A stretch of DNA of 64,000 nucleotides. Origin: Impatiens glandulifera (Eukaryota; Streptophyta; Magnoliopsida; Ericales; Balsaminaceae). The notes under the pieces are model-generated. The model was not told where the DNA came from and did not search any database. It saw nothing but the letters and a program-made list of their open reading frames with translations. The position numbers and the translations under genes were made by a program. The stretch's first letter is position 1. Each line of letters begins with the position of its first letter. The stretch covers positions 18,636,484 through 18,700,483 of the forward strand of contig NC_061864.1 of assembly GCF_907164915.1 (NCBI RefSeq), given 5' to 3'. This document shows positions 25,450 to 38,682 of this stretch, piece after piece.

Positions 25450-25990
25450 AATCTATATTGCTCACAAAAACTTTTCCACATAGAATAATTCTCCTCCAAA
25501 TGCTACACCCCGTTGGATAATTAGCATTTTGTTAACCAATTAGACCAATTGTAATCATACTTACATTTGATCATCGGTGCCCAAAGACAATTCGGTTCCG
25601 TGTCAAATCTACAACATTATTTTGATAGAAGAGCCTTATTAAAAGAAATAAGATCTCGAATATTCAAACCTCCTTAATCTTTAAAATATTTAACATTGTC
25701 TCATCTAATTAAATGACAAGTTATATGATTTTTACAGAAATTACACATTATTCTCTTTATTTTTACCGCCACATTCTTTAGAATAATGAATAAAGACATC
25801 ATATATGTGGGCATAGATGACAACACATTCTTAATGAGGATTAATCAACCCCTTTTGAGATTATTTTACTTTTCCATCTAAATAGTTTACATTCCATTTT
25901 AATGATAATCAGGTCCCAAAAGACCTTGGATCGTAATTTAGCACCCAATGACATATAAGAAAGAATTTTTAGAATAAATTTTATATATTT
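25450..25990 (-). pseudogene. LINE (non-LTR) ORF2 fragment, decayed
   Basis: Conceptual reading on the minus strand gives the region after the LINE reverse transcriptase: a KYL..GK..LI-like block, then GGLNIRDLISFNKALLSK, then RFDTEPNCLWAPMIK. These match the conserved segment GGLGIRDL..FNKALLGKW..RF..E..SLW of plant LINEs. Several stop codons interrupt it and no catalytic part remains. Confidence 0.62.
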
Positions 25991-26110
25991 GTTATAACAT
26001 CTACAAGTTCTTATTTATACAAGTTTGACAAACATGGGAAGAAGGAGAATACGACCATAAATTAAGGACCTAGAATTTGAGGAAAAATTATATTTCCTAA
26101 CTTCACCAAT

Positions 26111-26870
26111 TTAGCCTAAATAAAAGAAAATTAAATAACTAATTATTATAATTATATCACCCCGCAAGTTGGATGATTTGAAAGAGAGACGCAACTTGGA
26201 CAGTACGGAGTCAAACCGAGGTTGAACTAGTGGCTTTGTGAGTATTTCAACAAGTTGATCATCAATAGACACAAAAGACACCCGAAACTTGCATTTTTGA
26301 ACATTTTGACAAACAAAATGATAGACTAAGGTTATATATTTCATTCGATAGTGGAAAATAGGATTAATACTGAAATATGTGGAACCAAGATTGTCACAAT
26401 AGATAACTGGATTTGCTATGGGCAGGTGACCAAGTTTAGTGACCAAGTTTAGTGACCAAGTTTAGTGAACAAGGATATGACATGTAGAAGCTCACTGATT
26501 ATGTCAACAGGCTTTGTATTCTGCTTTGGTTGAGGAACGAACAATAGAGCATTGTTTCCGAGAGCTCCAAGAGATGGGAGTGCTATCGGAATACAACAAG
26601 TAGCTAGTTGTGGAGATATAATTATCCTTATCACCCGCTCAATCTGTATTTGAGTAAGCATGAAGGGTTAGTAGAGTATTTGTCGATATGAAGATGCCTT
26701 TGTCGCAAGAGTCTTCCAGATAAAGAAGCACCCGTTTGAGGGCAGACTAATGTGTCATTCTAGGTGGTGCATGAACTGCGCAAGTTTGTTAGTGTTGAAG
26801 GCAATGTCCGGATGAATAATACTTAAGTATTGAAGACCATTTATAACAAACAAAATATTATAAAGGTATG
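26111..26870 (-). pseudogene. Ty1/copia RNase H fragment, decayed
   Basis: The minus strand carries copia RNase H and C-terminal landmarks: [27 protein letters not shown], then VIYCDNLGSTYFS, HYRMKYI and the end block DQLVEILTKPL. Stops and a frame shift lie between 26440 and 26660. A 13-bp phrase (accaagtttagtg) is repeated about three times near 26430-26467. No LTR or upstream polyprotein is present, so this is an orphan fragment. Confidence 0.75.
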
Positions 26871-27260
26871 TGCATTTATAAAAAAAAAAAAAAAATTGTT
26901 TATATATATATTAAAAAAATAAATATAAAATTTATGAAGGCAGGTGTATTTATAATTAAAAAAAATTGTTTATATTTTGAATTAATATTAATATAGATAA
27001 GTTTTTAATGATATATGGTAAAGAAATATATATATATATATATAAAAGAAAAAATAAAATTTAGTTAAGAAAGAGAGAGTAGAGAAGGGAGAGAGAAAAT
27101 ACGTGATGACTTAGATTATTGTAGTCTATTTTAAGCATCATTAATTATATATATATATATATTATTTTATTTTATCTACCTAATTTCTCATTTTCATTCG
27201 TTATTAGAATTTATGAATTAGTTTAAAATTCTAACAGATTTTACTTCCGACACATACTAT
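26871..27260. other. AT-rich intergenic region
   Basis: Poly-A and TA runs (27025-27045, 27150-27165) and a GA-rich stretch near 27070-27100; no gene seen. Confidence 0.55.
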
Positions 27261-27525
27261 CAGGGACGAATCTATGTAGGGGCTCGGGTGGGCTCAAGCC
27301 CACCCCGAAAAAAAAAATATTTTTTTTTTACGGTAGAAATATGATATTACCCTTAATCTCTTAAAAAAATTAATATAATTCGTTGTTTTTTTATCTAATT
27401 ATTAAAAAAATGATAAAATTTACTTTTATATATTTGTTTTTTTCAAAATTTTCTCGTTATTATTTTAAACCCACCCTAAATTTTTTTCAAACCCATCCCA
27501 GTTCAAAATTCTGGGTCCATCCCTG
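27261..27525. mobile_element. hAT-like MITE with 8-bp target duplication
   Basis: 265 bp. The ends CAGGGACGAATC and, inverted, CAGGGATGGACCC are imperfect terminal inverted repeats. The flanks catactat (27253-27260) and catactac (27526-27533) agree at 7 of 8 positions, as expected for hAT insertion. No coding frame. Confidence 0.72.
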
Positions 27526-27586
27526 CATACTACTCTGCATATGTCACACTGGTAGATTTTCTCGTTGATAATGAGCAATACATTAA

Positions 27587-28356
27587 GGTGTCGTTTGGTA
27601 CATGGTATTAGTTATATAGGTATAAGATGTAAGGGGATATATAGGGGTATTAAGAAGTATATAGGTTTTATAATTTTGTATTTGGTTTGTGATGTAATAA
27701 AGTATTAAAAAGAGTAAAAGACTATTTTATCCTTATATTTATATAAATTATTTTAATATTTCTTATTAATTCTATTTAAACTAATAAAAAATAATTAAAT
27801 ATCATATAAATATTTTTAAACATAAATAATAATATTATATGATTATATAATTTCTTATATATATATATATTGTATTTTAATTCCTATAATTAAATACATA
27901 TTTATCCATAATTAATATTATTAAATATATAATAACAAAATGAACCTATGAAGAATTTAGGTACCTTCTGTAGATGAAAATAAGAATTTATTCAAGCTGA
28001 AAATAAAATTAACTAAAGACAGCTTCTAATTAATCTGAAATATTTTATGTAATCTGACCTATAAATAAAAGAAATGCAGTGAAGAACTTAGTTTAAAATA
28101 AGAAGAATGATTTAAATATAGGATGAGAGAAAAAAAATAGAAATTAATAGAGTTAAAAAAGAAAGAAAAAAAATAAACAATTTTGTACCTAACTATACTT
28201 GTTACAATTTTATACCCCATTCAAAGGATGATAAATTGTATATTTAACATCACTGTATATATAATATATTTTAACCAAACAATAACTTAAATTTACTATA
28301 GTTATTATTACACTATATATACATATACAGTGTTGTATCTCCAATCAAACGAAGGC
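27587..28356. mobile_element. Tourist/PIF-Harbinger-like MITE
   Basis: 770 bp, AT-rich interior. The ends GGTGTCGTTTGGTA and, inverted, GCCTTCGTTTGATTGG are imperfect inverted repeats, flanked on both sides by TAA (27584-27586 and 28357-28359), the target length typical of Harbinger-type elements. No transposase frame. Confidence 0.6.
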
Positions 28357-29456
28357 TAAGTATACAATTCAAAGTCATAAATTCAAAAATTCAAAAATAG
28401 TTTGGAACCAAAGAGGACGTAATCAAGACATAATAAGACATGCATAAAAACTGGTCTCAATACACGACGAATGAAAGTCTAGAATTAAATCCATGAGTCA
28501 ATCACGACTTGTTAGGCATGATGTCCACTTCTACCTCTAGTAAATGCTTATGTATTTAAGATTTTCTTTTTTCTCCTTCTTGTTATGTTTATAACATAGT
28601 CTCTATTGGAACATTTCACCACGGAAAGTGTTCATCCATTGAGTCACATAAGTGGAGTTATTTGAGAGATCTATTGGATCGAAGTCTATTCTCCTTAGAG
28701 AATCTCTTTAAAGAGATTATGCCTTGGAGGGAAAAAAACAGTGGTTCTACTCTGAAGTGATTGACATAAACTCGAACTCATTTATTGAAATGTTGATATT
28801 TGACCGGATGCTTTGGGATAGAGTTATTCAGGAAAGCATGAGGGTTGGTTGTAATTGAAGAAAATTGTTGTTAATTTTAAACATCTACTAGTCTATCCAT
28901 ACACATTTAGTCAAATTGGAAAACCAGTTGTGTGGATATATAGTTGTTCGAAGACTCTTTCTTGAGTGCATGCTTTTAGTTACGTTCTTGAATGCTTTGT
29001 GCCATAGAGAGGCCCGGGTAAGCAATCTATGCATTTGCATAGAGAGCCCTCCATCTTTATAGGCCCATTTTAAATATTTAATAATATTAAATTATTAATC
29101 TTATCTTTTTCTTTTAATATTAAATATATATTATACAATATATATATAACTTTTTTATCTACTTTTTAATCTCTTATTTCCGTATTATATTATATTAATC
29201 ATTTAAATTTCATTTTATATAATTAAAATTTTAAAAAATATTATTAGCAGTTTAGAGGGCCCAAAATTTAAATTTACATTGTGTTACAAATTTTCCGAAC
29301 CGACCCTGCATTCGAATGATACGGACTTTCACTTCCGACACATAGTTCTAGACTCTAGAACCAAAGAGGATGCAATGAAGGCACAACTAATCTTATGAAT
29401 TTTTACTAATTAAAATTATTTTAAAAAATATGCAAGTCAGTCAATAAAAAAAATTT
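28357..29456. other. Intergenic, with a possible hAT-like element at about 28998-29313
   Basis: The segment from agaggcccgggtaagc to the inverse of cagggtcggttcgga resembles short hAT-derived repeats, but no target duplication was found. Phrases near 28403-28425 and 29358-29380 (accaaagagga...aat) are loosely similar direct repeats on either side. No gene seen. Confidence 0.4.
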
Positions 29457-29464
29457 TAAAAAAA

Positions 29465-30400
29465 ACTCATTATTACACCGATGTACTTGTACAACTAATT
29501 CACTTACATATTATTAATAAAAGATTATTTAAACATAAATACTATAAAAAAAAATTATGCTCATTTAACTTTAGTTAGTAAATTTTTATTTTTTATTTTT
29601 TATTTTTTTAATTAAATATTAATATATTTTATCCTTCCTTTTTTATTAATTAAACCATTTAAATTATCTCATTCCTAAATTTGTATTAGTTTCTCTTCTT
29701 TTTTTTTTGTATCCGTTTTTATTTCTCCTATTCTTCAATTCTTATTTTAGAAAAAAATTTAATAACTTATTTATTTATGAACTTTGTTTTATTGTAATAT
29801 TTTTGTAAAATGTTTCTTTCTTTTTAAATTTAGTATAAATAAAAATGAAATTAATAATTTTTATTTATTTTTTGATTCATGACTTCTAGTAGTAAAAAAT
29901 ATTGTTTTGTTTGATTATTATTCTTTTGTTGTTTGATGAATGAGTTACTATTATTATTTAATTCTTGATTATTAATTAATTAATTTATTATTTTGTTAAA
30001 GAATTTTTGTTGTTGAAAATATAAGTTAATGTGATATATAATTATTGGGACCAACAATTTTAAAATAATTAATAATTAATGTTAATATAATAAAAAAGCA
30101 TAAAAAAGAAGAAAAATTATAAAGTTAAAATAATTAATATAATAAAATAAAAGTAGAGAGTTAATTAATTAATGAAAAAGAATGGGAAAGAAAATATATT
30201 AATATTTCATTAATAAATATATAAATTTAAAAAAAATATATTTCCGATTAAACAATTTTAACACTGCGTATGTTGCGTATGTTATTAACGGAGACTAAAT
30301 GAGTCTATTTTTATAATATATAAGTTTAAATAGTTTTTTATTAGTACATACGTCTAAGGGAGCTAGTTGTACACAACAGTACTACAAGTATGTACGTTTA
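29465..30400. mobile_element. Fold-back element with long inverted repeats, copy 1
   Basis: The two ends are diverged inverted repeats of roughly 100 bp: gatgtacttgtacaacta... near 29480 against the inverse of ...gtacatacgtctaaggg... near 30345. The interior shares ordered motifs (gacttctagtagtaaa, gtttgatgaatgagtt) with the better preserved copy at 58957-60017. No coding frame, so non-autonomous; Mutator-like ancestry is possible. Confidence 0.6.
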
Positions 30401-31084
30401 ATTTACAAAAGAATATATAGGCATGCGACATAAAATTAATTTGACGAATCACGAACCCGTGCCACGAGAAGATGCTTTGATTCATTTATGTTTATCTTAT
30501 CTGCTCACATGATATATTGTTTATGTGTAAGCATTTAAGTTAGGTTTATATCGCCATTTGTGTCATCTGCATGTCACATTTTAAGATTTTTCTTTGATCA
30601 ATTGACTTTCTCATCTATCTTGATTATGCATTATCCTATTTTCGTTCTAACACCATTCTTCGTTTCATAGCAAAATAATGTTTCATATCATTCATGCATC
30701 ATAAATAAATTATTTAAAAAAACAAAAATATCATCATTTGACAATCTTTAACACTTTTGAAATCATTAAGTTCACTTAAAAAAAATTCAAGTATCAAATT
30801 TCACAGTACCAAACTTTTGAGATAATCTTAACTCAATCAAACATGTGCGGAATTACTCAATTTCGTCCACATACTTTTTAAAATTACCACATTTCAACTA
30901 AAAGTTTTGAGATAGTCTGAACTCAATCGTGCATGTTTGTGATTACCATATTTCATCTACATACCTTTTAAAATTACCAAATATCACACATTTGAATCTC
31001 GTCGCACATTTGAATCTCGTAATATAAAGTCTTGATCAATAGTCCAACTCATGATTGGTTTTCCGAATCAAAAGGAAGAATTTG
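30401..31084. other. Intergenic, no gene seen
   Basis: Two similar phrases (ttttgagatagtct..ctcaatc, accaaacttttgagataatct..) occur near 30810-30930, a short decayed tandem repeat. No gene recognised. Confidence 0.5.
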
Positions 31085-31400
31085 TGGATGTGTTTTTTTG
31101 TCAATATTGTTGTAGTTTATTGTTTGGAAATAGGGGTTCTTGTGCTAGACCGATTGTTTATGAACACATCAAAGCATGGATGACGTTTTTTACTTAGATG
31201 TCTCATGCCAGGACGTGTTTTTAGTCGATATTGTTGTGGTTTATTGTTTGGAAATAGGGGTTGTCGCACCTTTTGCTAGACCGATTGTTTATGAACACAT
31301 CTAAGCATGGATCACGTCTTTTACTTACACGTGTCATGCCAGGATGGTTGTGGTTCATTGTTTGATTGTTTATGAACACATCTAAGCATGGATGACTGTC
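31085..31400 (+). repeat. Tandem repeat, unit about 128 bp, about 2.5 copies
   Basis: Units begin near 31088, 31215 and 31343 and share ttattgtttggaaatagggg, gctagaccgattgtttatga and acacatctaagcatggat. The third unit has an internal deletion. Confidence 0.8.
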
Positions 31401-31996
31401 ATCAATAAACGGAGATTACATTCACTTCGTTTCTTATGATATAGTTTTGTTGTTACACTTTGGACCATAAGTACTGAGTCTATTAAGGTGTTTTATTCCC
31501 GAAATTGATGTTCTTCCATCCTTCCCCCATTGGAAACAAGATGATAATATACATTCTATATTATTATTGTGCACTCTAACAAACAATATTGCTTAATGGT
31601 AAAAAGTCAAAAATCATCCAAAAATTGAACCCACAACAACCGCACACCAATAAGAATAAATTTCCCGATGCCCAAATAATTTTAGGCCTAGTGTTGAACC
31701 ACCATCCAATCCAAAATGCATTGATTTAATCCCACAAATATTATATTATCAACACCAGTAATAATAATAATAATAAACAAAATAGAAAATCTACAAAATA
31801 GGTTGATAATTCTTGCACAACAATCTTTAATGGGTGGGTTTCATCTTCAATCTAACTAGCAATCGATGGGAATAAAAAAAGCAAAGCAAAACAAATAAAT
31901 TTTAAAAGAAACTGCATTTAGTGGAGAGCATAACTTTGCTTTTTCAGCTTGAATTATGATATGTCAATTTGTATCATATCTCCAGTAGGAACACAA
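31401..31996. other. 3' flank and 3' UTR of the CCCH gene
   Basis: AT-rich, with a (taa)n-like run near 31755-31778. On the minus strand this is downstream of the CCCH stop codon, and AATAAA-like signals are plentiful. Confidence 0.45.
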
Positions 31997-34971
31997 TTAA
32001 CTGAGTGCCGGTTCCAATTTTGAGGCAGAAATGAATTCGGGTCGTAATTCTGGGTAAGAAAATGAACCACTAATTGCTGCTCCACCACCAGCGGCAGCCG
32101 TCGCCATGTAAGGAGTAACAGGAATATCCGACAGTGAAGAAGTCGATGGGCTATATCTAACCGAACCAACAGGGTGATCAAATTTACAGATCTTCCCGAA
32201 TTTGCACGACCCTCTTTGCATGTAGAATGTGCAAGCTTGTACTCCCTGAAATCATTCATCAATAATATATATATCATCATTCATTAAATTCACCTTCCTA
32301 CCACCACCCCAAACTTGTTTCATTTGAAAACACCATTTTGGGATCACATTTGAAAACTGAACTTAATTTGACCTTGATTCATAAATTCATAGACAAATTC
32401 TCATTCAAATCCAAATGAAACAAAAGTGTTCCCAAATAGTTCAAAATTTGTTTGATTTTGCTGCAAACAGTTCAATATATTATGTCTACTCAGAAAGATC
32501 AAATACACACCAGTACCACAATTATGGATTATCCAAAATCTTGCTTCATTTAAGAACTACATCATTTTTGTCCTATTTCTAGTCCAGGTGAGCATCCAGA
32601 TGTGATCATATTTGAAAACTAAACCTAGTTTGACATAGATTCATAAATCAATCAACAGTTTCACATTCAGATCCAAGCGTAACAAAAGTGTTTGTTTCCA
32701 AATAGTTCAATATTTGTTTGATGTTCGCTGCTAACAGTTCTTAACACTTATTGATGCTCAAACTCGAAAAAGAATTTGGTTTGATAATACATACCGGTCG
32801 TAAAGGAAGGCCCAAGTAGTTTAGAGCGCAATTCATCTTCGATATAGCCCAATCTGGCGGATGATGGTATCTACAAGACGGTCCAAATTTACAATCACCC
32901 GTTTGCAAGTAGTATTGGCAATCAGGTTGTCCCAGTCTCTCTGGAAACACTTTCTCCTTATGACTACTGTTCGATGCATCAGCAGGCGAAGGAACCGATG
33001 GATAAATTCCAGGAAACCCAGAAGAGGAAGAAGATATCTGTGTAACACCATAAACAGAACCTGCTCCAACCGACGGTTGAGCACTAGGAGACAAAACAGG
33101 GCTGACAGGTCCCTACATAACAGAACTGACTTAGGCAGTATTTGATAACACAATCTTATCATTTAGATACTTAATCTAAATGATTGAATACTTAATTGAA
33201 TTAAGTTTAATATATAAATATTACTTAATTATTTATATTCAACTCAAATTAAGTTATAAAATTTGGCTTAATTAGATAAGCTATGAATGAATTAAACTCG
33301 CTAATATAGTGGTTAGAGCATTAAAAAGAAAACTTTAACACTGAAAATCCTTGTAATAGCAATGAGAACGATTTACAGAATTTTTAATGAAATGCTAAAC
33401 ACGTTATGTTCAAATTTTCAAATGCAAAAATATACATCCTAATTACATAAAAAAATATACACTAGTATCAAACATTCTCAGGCTTGAAGTTAAGCATTTT
33501 ACAAAAGTATCAAATCAGATACTATCATTTGGTTTGGTTTATTCAGCATTGCAGATACTTGACTCATTTAACACTTAATTTTGATTGTTATCATCGCTAA
33601 TCTATTAAGAACATCCAAAAGACAACTTTAAACCTGAAAACTAATTAACTTACATTATTTAAAGGGTAAATGGTCTTAAAATACTTTTATGTAATTAGTT
33701 TCACACATTTTATGAAATCAACTTACATACAAAATTTCATACCAAAGTAGTTCAAATTCAGATATTATCATTTGGTTTATTCAGCATTTTTACTCTTCAG
33801 ATACTTAAAATGCAGTATTCAACATTTAATTCAGTTTTATCAAAACCCGAGATGAAATGAAAAATGGCAAACAAGAACAATTGCATACCGAATAAGGATT
33901 CCAGCCAGGAATAGAAACAACTCCAGTAGGAAGCAGCATAGTAGTAGTACCATAAGCACTCGGTACATACGAGCCAGGCAAGAGAGGAGGCCTTGCAGCT
34001 CTAAAGCTCGATGTAGCACCTCCATACTGATCTGCAGAAAGAGCCGAAGAAGAAGAAGACTGCACAGCAGGATAAAAAGGGCGTGCAGTACTAGCTGGCA
34101 CAGACACACCAGCCGGTTGAGGATGGTTGAATTTACAAGTTATACCAAATTTGCATTGCCCTGTTCTCAAATAATACGAGCATTCTTGCTCACCCTATAA
34201 AGTATAAACAAAAAGGAAATTCAAACCACCTCGAGAAAGCGATGTGTACGTGAATTAGGGCAAAAGATGTATGTACCGGTCTTAGAGGGAATCCATAGCT
34301 ACTAAGCCGCATATTGGTCACAAATCCACCAGTTTTAGGATGATGAAACTTGCAGGATGCACCAAATTTGCAAAATCCAGTCCTCAAATAAAACTGTAAA
34401 ATCAAAGTTTCCTTTCCATTTTTTAAGTCAAATTCATATAAGATCTAGATTCATATATTATATTACCTGGCATGCAAGCTCCCCTGGCCTCTCAGGATAC
34501 TCACCTACTACTCCTCCAACTGTTAGAGCTCCACCAACCTAAAACAAATTATTCGAAATCAAATAACAAGGACTGTAAATATATTCCAAATAATCAAAAT
34601 GTTTACCGAGTTACGATCGGGAGGGTGATTGTAACGACACTTGGCACCATAACCACAAGAACCAGTTCTCATATAGTAAGAACAATCAGGCGCACCAGGC
34701 CTTTCTGGATACATAGACTGTGCGTTCCAAAGTCCTAGTTTCCACATCGAGTCTACATTTACAAAGAATAAAACGAAAAATAGGTGAAACGTACAACTAA
34801 CTCTACATAAACCCTAGAAAATCGAAACCGCGACGCATGGAAAGGAAATCGAGAAGCTAGTATAGGAAATCGAAATGGTAATGGAAAGGAATCGGATAAC
34901 CTACCTTGGAGAGGTGTTCCGGTAGGTGGCGCGACCAATCCTGATCCTTCTCTCCGTCCGTACAAGTCCAT
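31997..34971 (-). CDS. CCCH-type zinc-finger protein, five fingers (ZFN-like)
   Basis: Probable RNA-binding nuclear or cytoplasmic protein of the plant ZFN group. Seven exons (5' to 3'): 34971-34905, 34752-34607, 34538-34467, 34393-34277, 34194-33889, 33112-32795 and 32245-31997. All borders are GT..AG and the product is 424 aa. Five C-X8-C-X5-C-X3-H fingers: [80 protein letters not shown] and [20 protein letters not shown]. Three come in the N-terminal half and two after a Ser/Pro/Ala/Gly-rich linker, the usual spacing. [14 protein letters not shown] blocks precede fingers 1, 2 and 4, and GFPLRP/GLPLRP follow fingers 2 and 4. The role in mRNA binding or stress regulation is from family knowledge, not seen here. 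Confidence 0.94.
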
Positions 34972-36959
34972 TTTGGAGATTTTGAGAGATGTGATTGTTC
35001 TATACAAGGTGGAAAGTTTGCAAAAGAGAAGATTATATGTGTGAATGTACACTGTTGATGAACATTTGTGAAGAGCTTCGATCGAATGTCAATGATCTTC
35101 TTCCGGTCACCGGTCACGAATAGATAGCAAAAAAAAATAAAAAAGAGAGAAAGAGAGAGAGAGAGATTTGCCTAATGCTAGTAGTATAGTGCTCACTCTT
35201 TTTTTCCGCTTTCTCTCTCTATATATCTCTCCGTACGGTCTTCTCTCTCTCACACACACAATGTAAGCTTCTCCTGCCGTCTGTTAATGTGTACCCGCCA
35301 AAGTGATGATGCGGAAATAAAATAGTAGCAACCGACACAGTTTATAAATTATTTAATGTTTCTAAATTATAATATATAATTTAAATTTTCACTTTTAAAA
35401 AAATTATTAAAATATATCATTGCAAACATACCCAAAAAAATAATGGAATTATCAAATCATGTGGTACAAATAAAATTTTATTATTTGTATTTGTTATTCA
35501 ATTTTAATTAATTTAATTTGTTACTGAAATTCTAATTTAATATTTAACATGTAAATTGTAGTTTTATCTTAAATAAGGAAAAGAATTTAAAAAATAATAA
35601 TCTTAATATTGTGGTAGGGACACATGACATATCTACCTTCAAATGTGTTCACAATTTCCCAATTTGTCGGAGGATTTCGAACATTGGGTTCATTTAACTT
35701 TTAACATAATTTCCTCAAATTATTTAAAATAAAATGTATTTATTTATTTATTTTATTATCTATGCATATTGTTACCCTTTTCATTTACATATATAACAAT
35801 TATTCTCATACACTAAACTTCTTAAATTTTTATGTCAAAAGACTCAAATATAATAAATTCTGGAAGCAAGGCTATTGATTAGTCTATAAATACACTTAGA
35901 ACTAGTTTGAATTGAATAATTTTTAACCATTTTTACTTTTAATTCATTTATTTCCTTTAATTCATTTATTTCAATTATTAAATTACTTAATTTATTAATT
36001 AAAATACACTTAATTAAATATAAAATAAAATTATAATAATTTAAATTAATTACTTTTTCTTCAAATAATTTTTTATAACAAAAACAAATTGAAAACGTTC
36101 TAATAACTTGCTAAACATAGAATAAAAAAACATTTGCAAGTCAAAAGTAATGAAAAATCATATACTTTCACAATGATAGCTTCTGAAATGGTACCAAAAT
36201 AGGTTAATACGAATGGAACAATATATTATTTATTAATGATAAAATTAATACTTTAATTTCACCACAGACACAATTAAAAATTACCAAACAATATATATAT
36301 AAGCTTTTTTGGATAAAAAAAAAGTAATTTTTTAATTTGGTATACATAACTAAGAAACAATTTAATGAACTTTTTTAATCAAACATAAATAGTTTTTGCA
36401 ATACAAATACAGATCAATGATAAGAAACCATGTCTATGCAATACAAAATTTATATTGGTATGTTATCCAATTGAGGATCAGTTGTATATGAAACATAACA
36501 TGTCTTTCTTTGAGAACAAAAGAGACCTGAAAATCACTTGAGGTAGGCATTTTTGGTTTAATAAAACATAGCCCATCTTAATGAGAGCTATAATTTCTGG
36601 ATTGTCACAAATGAATACCAATAAACAAAATTTATGCCAAGTTTAATAAAGATATTAAGACAATTTAACATCCAAAATCAAGAAACCCAAAAGATTAGTG
36701 CACAATCATGTAGGTAGATAAAGAGCCCATATTTTATAATAAGAGCAAAACTGATGATCAAGAAAGAAGAAAGCATATGTTAAATAAGAGCAATTAAAAT
36801 AAGTAGTCAAATGTTTCTCTTAAGCTAAAGATGATAGATAATAAGATAAGGAGGTAAAATTTGAATGCCCAGTTCTCAACTCAAACAAAAGATCAAAATA
36901 AAACAGTACACTCAACACAATTTTTGTTTTTGTTTTACACCAACAAATCTCTCACCTTC
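34972..36959. other. CCCH gene promoter region, then AT-rich intergenic
   Basis: 35138-35270 holds (GA)n and (CT)n runs around a TATA-like tctatatatctc, on the 5' side of the CCCH gene. From 35300 to 36950 the sequence is AT-rich without a recognisable gene; its lower end is 3' flank of the p23 gene. Confidence 0.5.
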
Positions 36960-38586
36960 CTAAGTGGATGACTGTGGTGCTGCTGGTGCTGCAACTTTCA
37001 CTTCATGTTCTTCAGATTTCTCATCAATCTGCTCCTCTAGCTTTGCACTTTCTTCATCTAACCACAAAATTCATAAAACAGAATCAAGATTTCCACATTT
37101 CTTTCATCATAAACCTATCATGGTTCAAACAAACAGAATCTAGATTTCCATAGATTATCAAAGTATTTGTAAGGTTACCTTCATCACTGTCTTCAATGTC
37201 ATCTTCGCCCCCCATGCCACCTAGACCATCCATCATGCCACCTAGACCTCCCATTCCGCCCATTCCTCCCATTCCTCCCATCATGCCTTCCAAACCACCC
37301 ATGCCACCTAGACCTCCCATTCCACCCATGCCACCTAGACCGCCCATATCACCCATTCCACCCATACCACCGCCCATGCCGCCAAATTTCTGTTAAACAA
37401 ACTATATTAAACACCATAAAAGAAAAAACTTGCATAAGATAAGCCAAATTAGAGAAATCCTTACAGAGAAGTCCATTCCTCCTAAATCCATGTCACCAGT
37501 ACCTAAGGAAAACCCAAACAATACAATTTCAGTTTAATTAAAAAGAAAACGGCAAAACCCTTTATTTCAATTAACGAAACATTATGTATAAACATAAGAA
37601 TACCAGGTTCATCATCTTCATCGGCCCACTTGTCCCAATCTACTTTCACGTAATGAGGTGTCTTTTCATCACCTTTCAAAAGCTTCTTCCACCAATTCTT
37701 CTCTTCCTTTTCAACAACACAGAATATGCTTCTCACACCTATATTGATTTTGCTCTCCTGTACATATTCAAAAACGTTATAAGTCTATAAACATGACCAA
37801 ATCAAGTGAAGCCAACACAAGAAAGTGAAGCAAATTACATACCTCTACATTAACCTTGTCAAAAAGCTCCAATGTCAATTCATAAAGATTGTCACCTGAT
37901 CCAGCACTACCAGAAAATGTAAAGACACCTTCTGGTTTAAGATCAACTTTAGCATTTTTAGAGTCTGCCAACAGAACAGTGATGTAAACCTTGTCTTCCC
38001 TCTGTGCCCACTTAACCTCAGGATGTCGACTGTATGATTTCAATATTAAGGAATCAGTAATCAATATTCATTCTGAAACTTCCAGAAGCACAATTATCAT
38101 TCAGATTTTACACAAATGAAACTAATTCCAAATTCAAAGAACAAAATTAAAAGATTGAAATCGCACAACATGAAATCTGAAAACTCTAAACTTAATGACC
38201 TAGAATCAAATAGAATCATTTAGCACATACTCGCATATTACTAACATCTATGTAGTGGCGCAGCCACAAAACATCATCAGTAAGCAAATTGTGTCGACAA
38301 ATCCATAAAATCACGATCTCGTTGTTACGTAAACTAAGAAAATTGTAATCCATATACCAGAAACACCATATCACGATCTAAAAACATATCAAACATCATA
38401 GAGTTCTATATACAGGTATATAAAATGCAAATTAAGGATGGTAAACAGTCGATTCGAGACAGAAATGAAGCTAAATAGAACGTAGAGTAAAAGAGAAGGA
38501 ATCGGAAACAGAAAATGAAGCACCGATCAGAAAGATAACAAAGAAGGAAACAGTAGAGGGGGAGAGAGAAAGAGAGATAACCTCAT
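36960..38586 (-). CDS. p23: p23-like Hsp90 co-chaperone with Gly/Met-rich tail
   Basis: Co-chaperone that binds the ATP-bound N-domain of Hsp90; plant p23-1 type. Six exons: 38586-38582 (only ATGAG), 38029-37843, 37757-37604, 37502-37465, 37389-37179 and 37057-36960, all GT..AG. The product is 230 aa. The CS domain (about 1-110) starts MSRHPEVKWAQ and includes VYITVLLAD, DKVNVEESKINIGVRSIFC and the p23 signature HYVKVDWDKWADEDDE. A Gly/Met repeat region of about 60 residues (GGMGGMGGL units) and an acidic C-terminus follow. The five-base first coding exon sets the start, since it alone supplies M and S before RHPEVKW. The promoter has a perfect heat-shock element beside TATA. Confidence 0.95.
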
Positions 38587-38682
38587 TTTCGTCTTCGTTT
38601 GGGAGCAGAAATTACAACTTTAAAACCCTAAAACCAGAGAAACCCTGCGATCTGTAATAATAATATACTGAATCCCAAACCC

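Noticed and set aside
27130..27170. Possible Helitron 5' end (aagcatcatt before a TA run)
   Set aside because: Only about ten bases match the 17.1-18.2 kb termini; the rest of the terminal sequence is absent.
37196..37396. Pro/Met-rich open frame on the plus strand
   Set aside because: Antisense of the Gly/Met repeat region of p23 exon 5; introns of p23 flank it on the true strand.
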